Positions 16,992 to 25,767 of a stretch of 64,000 nt of DNA are shown here, in pieces. Both the position numbers and the translations under genes were made by a program. Source of the DNA: Burkholderiaceae bacterium (GTDB lineage Bacteria > Pseudomonadota > Gammaproteobacteria > Burkholderiales > Burkholderiaceae_C); NCBI GenBank assembly GCA_016790575.1, contig JAEUOU010000015.1:1-64000 (forward strand), written 5' to 3'. Under the pieces are notes generated by a model. That model made no database searches. It was not told the DNA's origin and saw only the letters and a program-made list of their open reading frames with translations. Position 1 is the stretch's first letter. Every line of letters begins with the position of its first letter.

Positions 16992-18128
16992 ATGGAACGC
17001 GATCAGGCATCGAAATTCATCAACGACCTGCTCAAGCTGATGCTCAGCCGGGGCGGCAGCGACCTGTTCCTGACCTCCGATTTCCCGCCGGCCATCAAGG
17101 TCGATGGCAAGGTGGTCAAGGTGTCGCCCCAGCCACTCAGCGGCGTTCACACATTGGCGCTGGCGCGCGCCATCATGAACGACAAGCAGGCAGCCGAATT
17201 CGAGCGCACCAAAGAGTGCAACTTCGCCATTTCGCCCCCGGCGATCGGGCGTTTCCGCGTCAGTGCCTTCGTGCAGCAGGGCAAGGTCGGCATGGTGCTT
17301 CGGACGATCCCCGCAGTGCTGCCAACCATCGACAGCCTCGGGTTGCCCCAGGTGCTCAAGGACATCACGCTGTCCAAGCGGGGGCTGTGCATCGTCGTGG
17401 GCGCGACGGGTTCGGGCAAGTCGACGTCGCTGGCGGCGATGGTGGACTGGCGCAACGAGAACACCCATGGCCACATCATCACCATCGAGGACCCGGTCGA
17501 GTTCGTGCACGCTCACAAGAATTGCGTGATCACGCAACGCGAGGTCGGGCTGGACACCGATGACTGGGGCATTGCCCTGAAGAACACGCTGCGCCAGGCG
17601 CCCGACGTGATCCTGATGGGCGAGATCCGTGATCGCGCCACCATGGAGTACGCCATCCAGTTTTCGGAAACGGGCCACCTCTGTCTGGCCACGCTTCACG
17701 CCAACAGCGCCAACCAGGCGCTGGACCGGATCATCAACTTCTTCCCGGAAGAGCGCCGGCCGCAACTGCTGATGGACCTGTCGCTGAACCTGCGCGCGCT
17801 GGTGTCGCAGCGTCTGGTGCCGAGGCAGGACAACAAGGGCCGCTACGCCGCTGTGGAGATCATGCTCAACTCTCCCCTGATCGCCGACCTGATCTTCAAG
17901 GGTGATGTCACCGAGATCAAGGAGATCATGAAGAAGAGCACGAACATCGGCATGCAGACCTTCGACCAGTCGCTGTTCAACGCCTTCGAGGCCAACATCA
18001 TCAGCTACGAAGACGCGCTGCGAAACGCCGACTCGCTCAACGATCTGCGGCTGCAGATCAAGCTCAACAGCCAGCGTGCCAAGACGCAGGATCTGGCTGC
18101 CGGCACCGAGCACCTCACGATCGTTTGA
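16992..18128 (+). CDS. pilU: PilT-dependent retraction ATPase PilU
   Basis: 378 aa, typical for PilU. Walker A VVGATGSGKSTS, ITIEDPVEFVHAHKN, Walker B DVILMGEIRD and the His box HLCLATLHANSANQAL are all intact. PilU works with PilT in retraction against load. It begins 6 nt after pilT. The gene ends in a run rich in Gln/Lys (LRLQIKLNSQRAKTQD), usual for PilU. A GC-rich 3'-end repeat follows the stop. Confidence 0.96.
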   Translation: MERDQASKFINDLLKLMLSRGGSDLFLTSDFPPAIKVDGKVVKVSPQPLSGVHTLALARAIMNDKQAAEFERTKECNFAISPPAIGRFRVSAFVQQGKVGMVLRTIPAVLPTIDSLGLPQVLKDITLSKRGLCIVVGATGSGKSTSLAAMVDWRNENTHGHIITIEDPVEFVHAHKNCVITQREVGLDTDDWGIALKNTLRQAPDVILMGEIRDRATMEYAIQFSETGHLCLATLHANSANQALDRIINFFPEERRPQLLMDLSLNLRALVSQRLVPRQDNKGRYAAVEIMLNSPLIADLIFKGDVTEIKEIMKKSTNIGMQTFDQSLFNAFEANIISYEDALRNADSLNDLRLQIKLNSQRAKTQDLAAGTEHLTIV

Positions 18129-18130
18129 CC

Positions 18131-18210
18131 ACCCCCGCGCCGCGCCTGCGGCGCGTCACCCCCTCAAGGGGCAACGCGGTGCGGCCCGGCAAAGCCGATT
18201 CCGCCGCGTT
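18131..18210 (+). repeat. GC-rich 3'-end hairpin repeat, copy II
   Basis: Begins just after the pilU stop with CACCCCCGCGCC, then CCCCCTCAAGGGG, then inverted arms AACGCGG (18173-18179) / CCGCGTT (18204-18210) around a loop containing GCGGCCCGGC. Arm sequence differs from the other copies; the loop core is shared. The loop is longer here (24 nt), making this the weakest copy. Confidence 0.6.
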
Positions 18211-18247
18211 CTGGACTGGTTCCCCCTCACTCGATGGATTTCTTCAC

Positions 18248-19150
18248 ATGAGCAGCATCGCCGCCAAAACCTACGAATCCGTTGCGCCGAAGAAGGTCGC
18301 ATTTATTGGCCTGGGCGTGATGGGCTTTCCCATGGCCGGGCACCTGTCCAAGGCCGGGCATGCGGTGACGGTGTACAACCGTTCGCCAGCCAAGGCACAG
18401 GCCTGGGTGGCGGAGTTCGGCGGTGTCTCGAAGCCCACACCGCGCGAGGCGGCGGCGGGCGCTGACATGGTGTTCTGCTGCGTGGGCAACGACGACGACT
18501 TGCGCTCGGTCACGCTCGGGGAGCACGGCGCCTTCGCCGGCATGTCAACAGGCGCGATCTTCGTGGACCACACCACCGCTTCCGCCGACGTGGCCCGCGA
18601 GCTGTACGGCGCGGCGAAGAGCCTCGGACTCGCTTTCGTGGACGCGCCGGTGTCGGGTGGTCAGGCGGGGGCGCAAAACGGCGCGTTGACCGTCATGTGT
18701 GGCGGTGATGTCGCCGCGTTCGAGGCCGCCAAACCGGTGGCAATGGCCTTCTCGCGCGCCTTCACGCTGATGGGCGAGAGCGGCGCCGGCCAGCTCACCA
18801 AGATGGTCAACCAGATCTGCATCGCCGGTCTGGTGCAGGGTCTGTCCGAGGCCATCGCCTTCGGGCAGAAGGCCGGACTGGACATGAACCAGGTGCTCGA
18901 CGTGATCGGCAAGGGCGCGGCCCAGAGCTGGCAGCTCGACAACCGTGGCAAGACCATGGTGGCGGACAAGTTCGACTTCGGCTTCGCGGTCGACTGGATG
19001 CGCAAGGACCTCGGACTGGTGATGGACGAGGCGCGGCGCAATGGCGCGCGCCTTCCGGTCACGGCGCTGGTCGACCAGTTCTATGCCGACGTGCAGGCCA
19101 TGGGCGGCAGCCGGCTGGACACCTCCAGCCTGATCAAGCGGCTGAAGTAA
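18248..19150 (+). CDS. Beta-hydroxyacid dehydrogenase (GlxR / 3-hydroxyisobutyrate dehydrogenase family)
   Basis: 300 aa from ATG 18248. The Rossmann motif is FIGLGVMGFPMAGHLSKAGH, the substrate loop DAPVSGGQAGAQNG, and the catalytic Lys is in GQLTKMVNQICIAG. These NAD(P)-dependent enzymes act on tartronate semialdehyde, 3-hydroxyisobutyrate or succinic semialdehyde; the exact substrate cannot be read from sequence. A GlxR-type role would fit loosely with glcD elsewhere in the window, but the two are 14 kb apart. It stands alone between pilU and the convergent dolP gene. Confidence 0.88.
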   Translation: MSSIAAKTYESVAPKKVAFIGLGVMGFPMAGHLSKAGHAVTVYNRSPAKAQAWVAEFGGVSKPTPREAAAGADMVFCCVGNDDDLRSVTLGEHGAFAGMSTGAIFVDHTTASADVARELYGAAKSLGLAFVDAPVSGGQAGAQNGALTVMCGGDVAAFEAAKPVAMAFSRAFTLMGESGAGQLTKMVNQICIAGLVQGLSEAIAFGQKAGLDMNQVLDVIGKGAAQSWQLDNRGKTMVADKFDFGFAVDWMRKDLGLVMDEARRNGARLPVTALVDQFYADVQAMGGSRLDTSSLIKRLK

Positions 19151-19173
19151 CCGCGCTGCCGTAAACGCCGGGC

Positions 19174-19812
19174 TTACTGCTTGGGCGCGTCGGCCTTGGG
19201 TGCAATGCGCGCGAGCTCTTCCTCGGAGATGATCTCGAGCACGCGGACCACACGCTGAACACCCTTGGTCGTCCGGGCCACCTGCGTGGCGATATCCGCT
19301 TCGCGCTGCGTGACGCGACCCATCAGATACACGATGCCGCGGTCGGTGACCACCTTGAAGGCATTGGTGGAAACCTGCTTGGTGTCCACCAATCCGGCCT
19401 TGACCTTGCCCGTGATCAGTCCGTCTTCCGCGCGCTCGGTGAACGTGGGGCTGTTGGCGACCTCGAGTTCGTTCTGCACGCCGGTCACGTTGTCGACCTG
19501 GCCGGCAAGCGTCTCGGCAAGCTCCTTGTCCTTGGTGTTGGCCACCTCGCCAGTGAGCAGCAGACGGCGGTTGTAGCTGGTCACGTTGATGCGGGCGCGC
19601 GAACCCATCTGGTCACGGAAGCGATTGGCCGCGCGCAACTCGATGCCTTGGTCATCCAGCTGCGCACCCGAACTGCGGCGATCGGTGGCCACCATGGCCC
19701 CGGTCAGCGCCGCGCCACCGACCGCGAGCGGCGCACAGGCCTGCAAGGCCGCAACAGCGGCCAAGCCGAGGGCAACAAGGGTCAGGCGGCCGGGGTGACG
19801 AATGGTTTTCAT
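19174..19812 (-). CDS. dolP: DolP (YraP)-like outer membrane lipoprotein with two BON domains
   Basis: 212 aa from ATG 19812. The signal peptide ends in a lipobox (AALQAC), so lipidation at Cys is expected. Two BON domains follow, about 60-125 (ARINVTSYNRRLLLTGEV) and 135-195 (STNAFKVVTDRGIVYLMGRV). DolP helps maintain outer membrane integrity and binds anionic phospholipid. The gene order yraN-diaA-dolP with divergent rsmI is the same as in E. coli and supports the assignment. It overlaps diaA by 4 nt. Confidence 0.9.
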   Translation of the reverse strand: MKTIRHPGRLTLVALGLAAVAALQACAPLAVGGAALTGAMVATDRRSSGAQLDDQGIELRAANRFRDQMGSRARINVTSYNRRLLLTGEVANTKDKELAETLAGQVDNVTGVQNELEVANSPTFTERAEDGLITGKVKAGLVDTKQVSTNAFKVVTDRGIVYLMGRVTQREADIATQVARTTKGVQRVVRVLEIISEEELARIAPKADAPKQ

Positions 19813-20429
19813 GCGGGGTTCTCCGTTTCGTTGGACAGGGCTTCGGGCAGACCCAGCAACTGGACGTCCACTCCGTCGCACAGGCAGTGCAGCACCAGAT
19901 GGTGCACCTCAAGCGTCCGTGCCGGCACTTCGCTCGGCACGCAGATGTGTACGTCGGTGTCGCGCAGCAACTGGGCCATCCTGCCACCGCGCGCGCCGGT
20001 CAGCGCCACCACGATCATGTCGCGCTCGTGTGCCGCCTCGACCGCGGCAATCACGTTCTGGGAGTTGCCCGAGGTCGACAGCACCAGCAGGACATCTCCG
20101 GCCTGTCCCAGCGCACGAACCTGGCGCGAAAACACCGCGCGCACGTCGAAGTCGGTGGCCAGCGCCGTGAGCACCGAGGCATCGGCAGACAGCGAAAACG
20201 CCGCCAGCTCGGGTCGCTCGCGCTCGTGACGCCCGACGAAGCTGGCCGCAAAGTGCTGGGCCGCTGCGGCCGAGGCCCCGTTGCCGCAACTCAGGACCTT
20301 GCCACCACCGGTGACGCATGCGAGCAGGGCCGACGTGGCGGCTTCCACCGCTGGCGCCAGGGCCTGGGCACACTGGTACTTGAGGTCTGCACTGTCGATG
20401 AATTGTTGCTGGATGCGTTGCAGGAGCAT
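19809..20429 (-). CDS. diaA: DiaA-like SIS domain protein
   Basis: 206 aa single SIS domain. KVLSCGNGASAAAAQHFAAS, QVRALGQAGDVLLVLSTSGN and VALTGARGGRM match DiaA closely. DiaA binds DnaA and promotes initiation at oriC; the related GmhA isomerises sedoheptulose 7-phosphate. Automatic annotation often calls these GmhA. Position between yraN and dolP favours DiaA. A TATCAT hexamer 7 nt before the ATG suggests its own, possibly leaderless, transcript. Confidence 0.82.
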   Translation of the reverse strand: MLLQRIQQQFIDSADLKYQCAQALAPAVEAATSALLACVTGGGKVLSCGNGASAAAAQHFAASFVGRHERERPELAAFSLSADASVLTALATDFDVRAVFSRQVRALGQAGDVLLVLSTSGNSQNVIAAVEAAHERDMIVVALTGARGGRMAQLLRDTDVHICVPSEVPARTLEVHHLVLHCLCDGVDVQLLGLPEALSNETENPA

Positions 20430-20435
20430 GGGCGG

Positions 20436-20441
20436 ATGATA
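20436..20441 (-). promoter_or_regulatory. Candidate -10 for leaderless diaA mRNA
   Basis: On the minus strand TATCAT, preceded by GC, ends 7 nt before the diaA ATG. The spacer CCGCCC has no ribosome site. It sits in the 27-nt gap between yraN and diaA. Confidence 0.4.
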
Positions 20442-20456
20442 GCGGCGCGTGCGGTA

Positions 20457-20873
20457 TCAAAAGGTACCGGATGCATCAAATGCACCGCGCAGCCATTCGA
20501 CCTGCAACGGCGCCACAGGTTCCCCTGTGCCCTGCAACAGCACCACGTCGAAACGGCACGGCGGCTCGCTGCCCAGTCGCAGCAGGAAGTGGCGCGCCGC
20601 GAAAACGATACGGCGTTGCTTGATGCCCGTGATGCTGGCGCCTGCGCCGCCCCGACTGGCGCCGGCTCGCTGGCGCACCTCCACGAACACCATCGTCCCG
20701 TCGGGCTCACGCATAATCAGATCGATCTCGCCGCCGCCGCGACCGGGCGTGCGGAAATTGCGATGCACCAGCCGCAGGCCCTGCCGCTGCAGGTGCGCCA
20801 AAGCCGCATCTTCTGCCGCGTCACCGCGCTGCTTGGTCGTGACCTGACGGCCCTCTTTTCGGGATTCCCACAT
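20457..20873 (-). CDS. yraN: YraN family protein (UPF0102), predicted nuclease fold
   Basis: 138 aa. It has the YraN pattern: [38 protein letters not shown] and [10 protein letters not shown], whose Glu, Asp and Glu-x-Lys/Arg-like residues match a restriction-endonuclease-like core. The later [13 protein letters not shown] helix is also typical. Function is not established. It is first of the yraN-diaA-dolP run, and its start codon overlaps the divergent rsmI start region. Confidence 0.9.
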   Translation of the reverse strand: MWESRKEGRQVTTKQRGDAAEDAALAHLQRQGLRLVHRNFRTPGRGGGEIDLIMREPDGTMVFVEVRQRAGASRGGAGASITGIKQRRIVFAARHFLLRLGSEPPCRFDVVLLQGTGEPVAPLQVEWLRGAFDASGTF

Positions 20874-21787
20874 TGTCCGTTTCCTCCCCTTCCCTGATGG
20901 CCGCCGCCCGTGAGCTGGCGGGGCAGCAGCATTATCCGCAGGGCACGCTTTACATGGTCGCCACGCCCATCGGCAATCTGGCCGATATCGGTCTGCGTGC
21001 GCTGCACGTGCTGGACCTGGTCGACACCATCGCCTGCGAGGACACGCGACACACCGCAGCGCTGCTGCAAGGCTACGGACTGCACAAACCGCTGCTGGCG
21101 CTGCACGAACACAATGAGGCAGAAGCGGCCTTGACCGTGGTGCAGCGCCTGCAGGAGGGCCAGCGCATCGCCTACGTCAGTGACGCCGGCACCCCCGGCG
21201 TAAGCGATCCGGGCGCGCGGCTGTGCTCGGTGGTGGCGGCGGCCGGGCTTCGCGTGGTGCCCCTGCCCGGCGCATCCAGCGTCACCGCCCTGCTGAGCGT
21301 CGCTGGCACCGGCGGTCACGAGGGTCGCTTCGTCTTCACCGGATTTCTGTCGCCCAAGGCCGCCGAGCGCCAGCGCGAGGTCCAGGCGATCGCTGCCGAT
21401 CCGCGCGCCTGCGTCGTGCTCGAGGCACCGCACCGCATCGAAGCCCTGGCGCGCGATCTCGCGTCCCTGGACACGCGGCGGCTGACAGTGGGCCGGGAGC
21501 TGACCAAGCAGTTCGAGGAAGTGGCGCAGATGGCGGCGGCCGACTTTCCGGCCTGGCTGCAGGCCAATGTGCACCGGACCCGAGGCGAATTTGCACTGCT
21601 GATCCACCCGCGCCCCGACAACGCGCCAGCGGCCGCCGTCGATGAAGCGAGCCTGCGCACGCTGGACCTGCTGCTTGCCGAGCTACCGGTCAAATCGGCC
21701 GTGAAGCTGTGCGCCGAGATCAGCGGAGCGCCACGCAACGCGCTCTACGAGGCGGCACTGGCCCGACGCAAGGCGGCCGGCGACTGA
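20873..21787 (+). CDS. rsmI: 16S rRNA (cytidine1402-2'-O)-methyltransferase RsmI
   Basis: 304 aa from a TTG at 20873, which shares a base with the yraN start on the other strand; ATG 20897 would give 296 aa. The longer form is kept because family members usually have about 15-20 residues before the [15 protein letters not shown] motif. Other SAM-dependent tetrapyrrole-methylase-fold motifs are [40 protein letters not shown] and APHRIEAL. It methylates C1402 in the ribosomal P site together with RsmH. Confidence 0.93.
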   Translation: MSVSSPSLMAAARELAGQQHYPQGTLYMVATPIGNLADIGLRALHVLDLVDTIACEDTRHTAALLQGYGLHKPLLALHEHNEAEAALTVVQRLQEGQRIAYVSDAGTPGVSDPGARLCSVVAAAGLRVVPLPGASSVTALLSVAGTGGHEGRFVFTGFLSPKAAERQREVQAIAADPRACVVLEAPHRIEALARDLASLDTRRLTVGRELTKQFEEVAQMAAADFPAWLQANVHRTRGEFALLIHPRPDNAPAAAVDEASLRTLDLLLAELPVKSAVKLCAEISGAPRNALYEAALARRKAAGD

Positions 21788-21790
21788 GGA

Positions 21791-22117
21791 TCAGCGCAGC
21801 CGCTGCAGCGGCGTCTGCGCGCCATCGCGCTCACCGACCACGGTCGCATCGACATCCACCACCTCACCCACCGGCGCCCGCCCCGGCCAGACCGACTGCG
21901 CCGACTGCGTATAGCGCCGGGACTGCTCCCGCATGCGCGAGAACATCACCACGGGGGTCGGCTTGCGGCCGGTGAGCACCGACCACAGCGAGACACCCAG
22001 CACCACCACCAGGGCCGCCAGCAGGAAGCTCAGGACGAACACCCCCAGGGCGAGGGCGAGCAGCAACTTGAACACACCGCGCATCAGGCGGCCCACGACA
22101 TCGGTCATCGAATTCAT
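21791..22117 (-). CDS. Small membrane protein of unknown function
   Basis: 108 aa from ATG 22117 (a second ATG is at 22108). One long hydrophobic stretch (about 12-46, FKLLLALALGVFVLSFLLAALVV broken by short turns) forms one or two membrane helices. A cationic region, RKPTPVVMFSRMREQSRRYT, and an acidic tail follow. I recognise no family. It is convergent with rsmI, 3 nt apart, and divergent from the Pat gene. Confidence 0.65.
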   Translation of the reverse strand: MNSMTDVVGRLMRGVFKLLLALALGVFVLSFLLAALVVVLGVSLWSVLTGRKPTPVVMFSRMREQSRRYTQSAQSVWPGRAPVGEVVDVDATVVGERDGAQTPLQRLR

Positions 22118-22227
22118 TCGGACAGAGACCCGACGCGGGGGGCGGCGGTTCCCTTGAGGCAACGCAAGAAACCATGAGATGGTGCCACGACCGTGACCAT
22201 CAAGTGCCGTCCGTCGGCCCGGGAACC

Positions 22228-22255
22228 TTGCGATGTCACTGTCCGCTGCTATGCT
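22228..22255 (+). promoter_or_regulatory. Candidate sigma-70 promoter of the Pat gene
   Basis: TTGCGA (22228-22233), 16-nt spacer, TATGCT (22250-22255). The ATG follows 41 nt after the -10. Confidence 0.35.
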
Positions 22256-22295
22256 GGACCGAGGCGCCGGGCATATACCGCCCGCCCTTGCCACC

Positions 22296-24977
22296 ATGAG
22301 CATCCGCCATCTCGACGCCCTGTTCGCCCCAGCCTCGGTCGCCGTGTTCGGGGCCTCGGAACGTGCCGCAAGCGTCGGCGCCACCGTCTGGCGCAATCTG
22401 CAGTCCGGGTTCCCGGGTCGGCTGTATCCGGTCAACCCCAAACACGCCCGCATCGGCGGCGTCACGAGCTACGCGAGCGTGTCCAAGCTGCCCGAAGCCC
22501 CTGACCTGGCCGTCATCTGCACACCGCCGGCGACCATCCCCAAGCTGATCGAGCAACTGGGTCAGCGCGGCACCCGGGCCGCGGTCGTCGTCACCGCCGG
22601 ACTGGACAAATCCACCCGACAGGCGATGCTGGATGCTGCCCGGCCGCACACCCTGCGCATCCTCGGACCCAACTGCATCGGCATGCTGGTCCCGCACCGG
22701 GGCCTGAACGCCAGCTTCGCCCACATCGGCGCGAGCCCCGGCGAACTGGCCTTCGTCTCGCAATCCGGCGCGCTCGTCACCGCCATGCTCGACTGGGCGG
22801 CGGCACGCGGCATCGGCTTCTCCCACTTCGTCTCACTGGGCGAGCATGCCGACGTGGACTTCGGCGACCTGCTCGACTACCTCGGCAGCGATCCGCACAC
22901 GCGAGCCATCCTGCTCTACATCGAGTCGATCGAGGAGAGCCGCAAGTTCATGTCGGCCGCCCGGGCGGCTGCGCGCAACAAGCCGGTGATCGTGGTCAAG
23001 GCCGGTCGCTCGGCGGCCGGACAGGCCGCTGCCGCCTCCCACACCGGCGCACTGGCCGGCTCGGACGCCGTGTTCGACGCGGCGATCGCCCGCGCGGGCA
23101 TGCTGCGCGTGCTCACGCTGGCGGACCTGTTCCTGGCCGCCGAGACACTGGCACGCTTTCGCGATGGCCCGTCGGAAAAGCTGATTGTGCTCACCAACGG
23201 CGGCGGCGCCGGCGTGATGGCCGCCGACGAGGCGTCGGCACTGGGCGTTCCGCTGGCAACGCTGGACTCGGCCATGCTCGCGCGACTCGATGCGGTGCTG
23301 CCGGCCAACTGGTCACGCGGCAACCCGGTGGACATCATCGGCGACGCGCCGGCCGACCGCTACGTCGCCGCGCTCGACGCGCTTGCGCAGGACCCCGCCT
23401 CGTCGGTGCTGTTCATCCACGCCCCCACCGCCATCGTGCCCAGCCACGACATCGCCCAGGCGGTGCTGCCGCAGCTGACGCACTCGCCGCGGCGCGTGCT
23501 GGGCAGCTGGCTCGGCGACCGCGCGGTCGCGCAGGCCAGGCAGACCTGCCGCGAGGCCGGCGTGCCCGACTTCAACACGCCGGAAGAGGCCGTGCGTGCG
23601 TTTTCCTTTCTTCGCACCTACCGGCAACACCAGACGGAGCTGCTGCAGACCCCGCCGGCCCGCGACGCGACGCTGGCCTCCGATCTGCCCGCAATCCGCC
23701 GCATCGTGTCCGCCGTGCTCGCCGAGGGCCGCGAACTGCTCACCGAACCGGAAGCCAAGTCACTGCTCGCGGCGGCGGGGCTGCCCGTCGTGCCGACGCG
23801 CGTGGTCGGTCCTTCGGCGAGCGAGGCAACGGCTGCGGCCGACGCGCTCGGCTATCCGGTGGTGGTCAAGATCCTCTCCCACGCGATCAGCCACAAAAGC
23901 GATGTCGGCGGTGTGCGCCTGGGCATCGGGTCGGCGGCCGAGTTGCAGCAGGTCTGCGTCGACATGCTGCGCCGTGTGCGCTCGCTGCGGCCGGACGCCG
24001 ACATCCAGGGCTTCACGATTCAGCCCATGGTCCGCAAACGCCATGCCCATGAGCTGATCGTGGGCGCCAGCGTCGACCGCCTGTTCGGACCGGTGATCCT
24101 GTTTGGCGCCGGCGGCACCGCCGTGGAGGTGCTGGCCGACCGCGCGCTGGCACTGCCGCCCTTGAACACGCCGCTGGCGCTGGCCCAGATCGGCCGCACC
24201 CGGGTGCACAAGCTGATGCAGGGCTTCCGCGACTGGCCCGCCACCGACGTCGACGCCGTCGCGCGGGTGCTGGTCTGCGTCTCGCAACTGTTGTCCGACA
24301 TACCGGAGATCGCCGAACTCGACATCAACCCCTTGCTCGCCAACGACGAGGGCGTGGTCGCGCTGGACGCGCGCGTCCGGGTGTCGGCCGACCGGCCTGC
24401 CGGCGCCGCGCACTTTGCGATCCAGCCCTACCCGGTCGAGTTGGTCGAGCGGATCGAATGGAAGGGACGGCCCCTGACGCTCCGACCGATCCGACCGGAG
24501 GACGAGCCCCAGCACCTGGCGTTCCTCGAACGGCTCGACCCCGAGGACATCCGCCTGCGCGTCTTTCACAGCCGTCGCCACATCGAACACAGCGAGCTGG
24601 CTCGGCTGACCCAGATCGACTACGCGCGCGAAATGGCGTTCATCGCCACCCGGCCGCTCGACGCTGGCGGCGAAGAGACGCTGGCGGCGGTGCGTGTGGT
24701 CATCGATCCCGACAACCGGGACGCGGAATTCGGCGTGATCGTCCGCAGCGACCTCAAGGGCGGCGGACTCGGCCGGTGCCTGATGGACAAGATGATCCGC
24801 CATCTGCGTCAGCGCGGCACCCGGCGCATGGTGGGGCACGTCCTGCGCGAGAACACCGGCATGCTGGCACTGGCCCGTGCGCTGGGCTTCAGTGAAAGCG
24901 CGCCGTCCGGCCCGGCCCCGGACAGCGGCATGCGCTTCGTATCCCTGGAACTGCGCAGCGACCCCGGCTCAGAGTGA
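22296..24977 (+). CDS. Pat/PatZ-type GNAT protein lysine acetyltransferase
   Basis: 893 aa from ATG 22296, as in E. coli PatZ (886 aa). The N-terminal half resembles acyl-CoA synthetase (ADP-forming), with CoA-binding FGASERAASVGATVWRN, ILGPNCIGMLVP and FVSQSGALVTAMLDWA. An ATP-grasp domain covers about 480-690 (VVKILSHAISHKSDVGGVRLG, LFGAGGTAVEVLADRAL). A GNAT domain lies from about 735 (LTLRPIRPEDEPQHLAFLERL) to the end. Pat enzymes acetylate acetyl-CoA synthetase and other lysines and so throttle acetate activation. The gene overlaps the convergent YciI gene by 9 nt. Confidence 0.93.
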   Translation: MSIRHLDALFAPASVAVFGASERAASVGATVWRNLQSGFPGRLYPVNPKHARIGGVTSYASVSKLPEAPDLAVICTPPATIPKLIEQLGQRGTRAAVVVTAGLDKSTRQAMLDAARPHTLRILGPNCIGMLVPHRGLNASFAHIGASPGELAFVSQSGALVTAMLDWAAARGIGFSHFVSLGEHADVDFGDLLDYLGSDPHTRAILLYIESIEESRKFMSAARAAARNKPVIVVKAGRSAAGQAAAASHTGALAGSDAVFDAAIARAGMLRVLTLADLFLAAETLARFRDGPSEKLIVLTNGGGAGVMAADEASALGVPLATLDSAMLARLDAVLPANWSRGNPVDIIGDAPADRYVAALDALAQDPASSVLFIHAPTAIVPSHDIAQAVLPQLTHSPRRVLGSWLGDRAVAQARQTCREAGVPDFNTPEEAVRAFSFLRTYRQHQTELLQTPPARDATLASDLPAIRRIVSAVLAEGRELLTEPEAKSLLAAAGLPVVPTRVVGPSASEATAAADALGYPVVVKILSHAISHKSDVGGVRLGIGSAAELQQVCVDMLRRVRSLRPDADIQGFTIQPMVRKRHAHELIVGASVDRLFGPVILFGAGGTAVEVLADRALALPPLNTPLALAQIGRTRVHKLMQGFRDWPATDVDAVARVLVCVSQLLSDIPEIAELDINPLLANDEGVVALDARVRVSADRPAGAAHFAIQPYPVELVERIEWKGRPLTLRPIRPEDEPQHLAFLERLDPEDIRLRVFHSRRHIEHSELARLTQIDYAREMAFIATRPLDAGGEETLAAVRVVIDPDNRDAEFGVIVRSDLKGGGLGRCLMDKMIRHLRQRGTRRMVGHVLRENTGMLALARALGFSESAPSGPAPDSGMRFVSLELRSDPGSE

Positions 24978-25265
24978 CACCTGGCGGTCGGCGAAGGCCT
25001 TGCCCCAGGTCAGCAAGCGGTAGCGTCGCAGACGGGGCTCGTAATAAGGATCCTGCTCGATCAGGTGCACCGCCCGATCCCGAGACGCCACCTCCATCAC
25101 CCAGAGTCCTCCGACGAAGGCTGCCCCCGGCGCCTCGCGCAGACCTCCCGCGATGAGGATCTCGTCGGCGTGGCGCTCCAGGTAGGCCAGGTGCAGGGGC
25201 TCACGCTCGCGCCGGATCGCCATCATCTCCGGCTCGTCGTCAAAGATCACCACCCAGCGCGCCAT
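24969..25265 (-). CDS. YciI family protein
   Basis: 98 aa, a full YciI-like ferredoxin-fold domain. HLAYLERHADEILIAGGLRE holds the conserved His and the GGLR turn. LWVMEVASRDRAVHLIEQDPYY carries the Asp-Pro-Tyr motif. A catalytic His/Asp pair is known in the family, but no general reaction is assigned. It is last of a dinG-copD-yciI run on this strand and overlaps the Pat gene end. Confidence 0.85.
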   Translation of the reverse strand: MARWVVIFDDEPEMMAIRREREPLHLAYLERHADEILIAGGLREAPGAAFVGGLWVMEVASRDRAVHLIEQDPYYEPRLRRYRLLTWGKAFADRQVSL

Positions 25266-25278
25266 GGTCTGCTTCCCC

Positions 25279-25749
25279 TCAGGCCATCAGCAGCGTGACC
25301 ACGATGATCACCACGCCGGTGGCCAGATTGACACCGACCCAGGTGCGGATGCGCGCCAGCTCCGCCGCCCCGGCGGCCCAGTCCTGCGCGTCCACGGCCC
25401 GGCCCAGCCGCCGGAACAGCGAGAACCGGATGTGCCCGAACACGGCCATCATCGCAACCCCCAGCACGGCCATGATGCTCCAGTCCAGCGGCATGTTGAA
25501 CGACAGGCCCGCCTGCACCGACTCCCGGGCCGCGCGGCCGATCATCGCGCCGCCGGTGATGAACACCACCAGCACCGCCACCACCACCGCCGCAAAGAAG
25601 CGCCGCAGCACCCCGTGCATCAGCGGCAATCGCTGCGGCGGCGGCAGTTGCATCGCGGCCGGGCGCAGGAAGAAGTGGGCGAACACCATGCCGCCGACCC
25701 AGACGACGATGGACAACACGTGCAGCAGCTTCAGGGTGGCGTAGAGCAT
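25279..25749 (-). CDS. CopD family inner membrane protein
   Basis: 156 aa with four predicted membrane helices (about 5-25, 47-68, 88-108, 135-155). The first helix has KLLHVLSIVVWVGGMVFAHFFL, with the two His residues typical of the CopD/DUF2214 group. The family is linked to copper import or a haem/metal site, but most members lack direct evidence. It sits between dinG (18 nt) and yciI (13 nt). Confidence 0.85.
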   Translation of the reverse strand: MLYATLKLLHVLSIVVWVGGMVFAHFFLRPAAMQLPPPQRLPLMHGVLRRFFAAVVVAVLVVFITGGAMIGRAARESVQAGLSFNMPLDWSIMAVLGVAMMAVFGHIRFSLFRRLGRAVDAQDWAAGAAELARIRTWVGVNLATGVVIIVVTLLMA

Positions 25750-25767
25750 GGGGGAATCCTCTCGGGT

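Noticed and set aside
19809-20429. Call of phosphoheptose isomerase (GmhA) for the SIS protein
   Set aside because: Sequence blocks and the yraN-dolP context fit DiaA better; no lipopolysaccharide heptose genes nearby.
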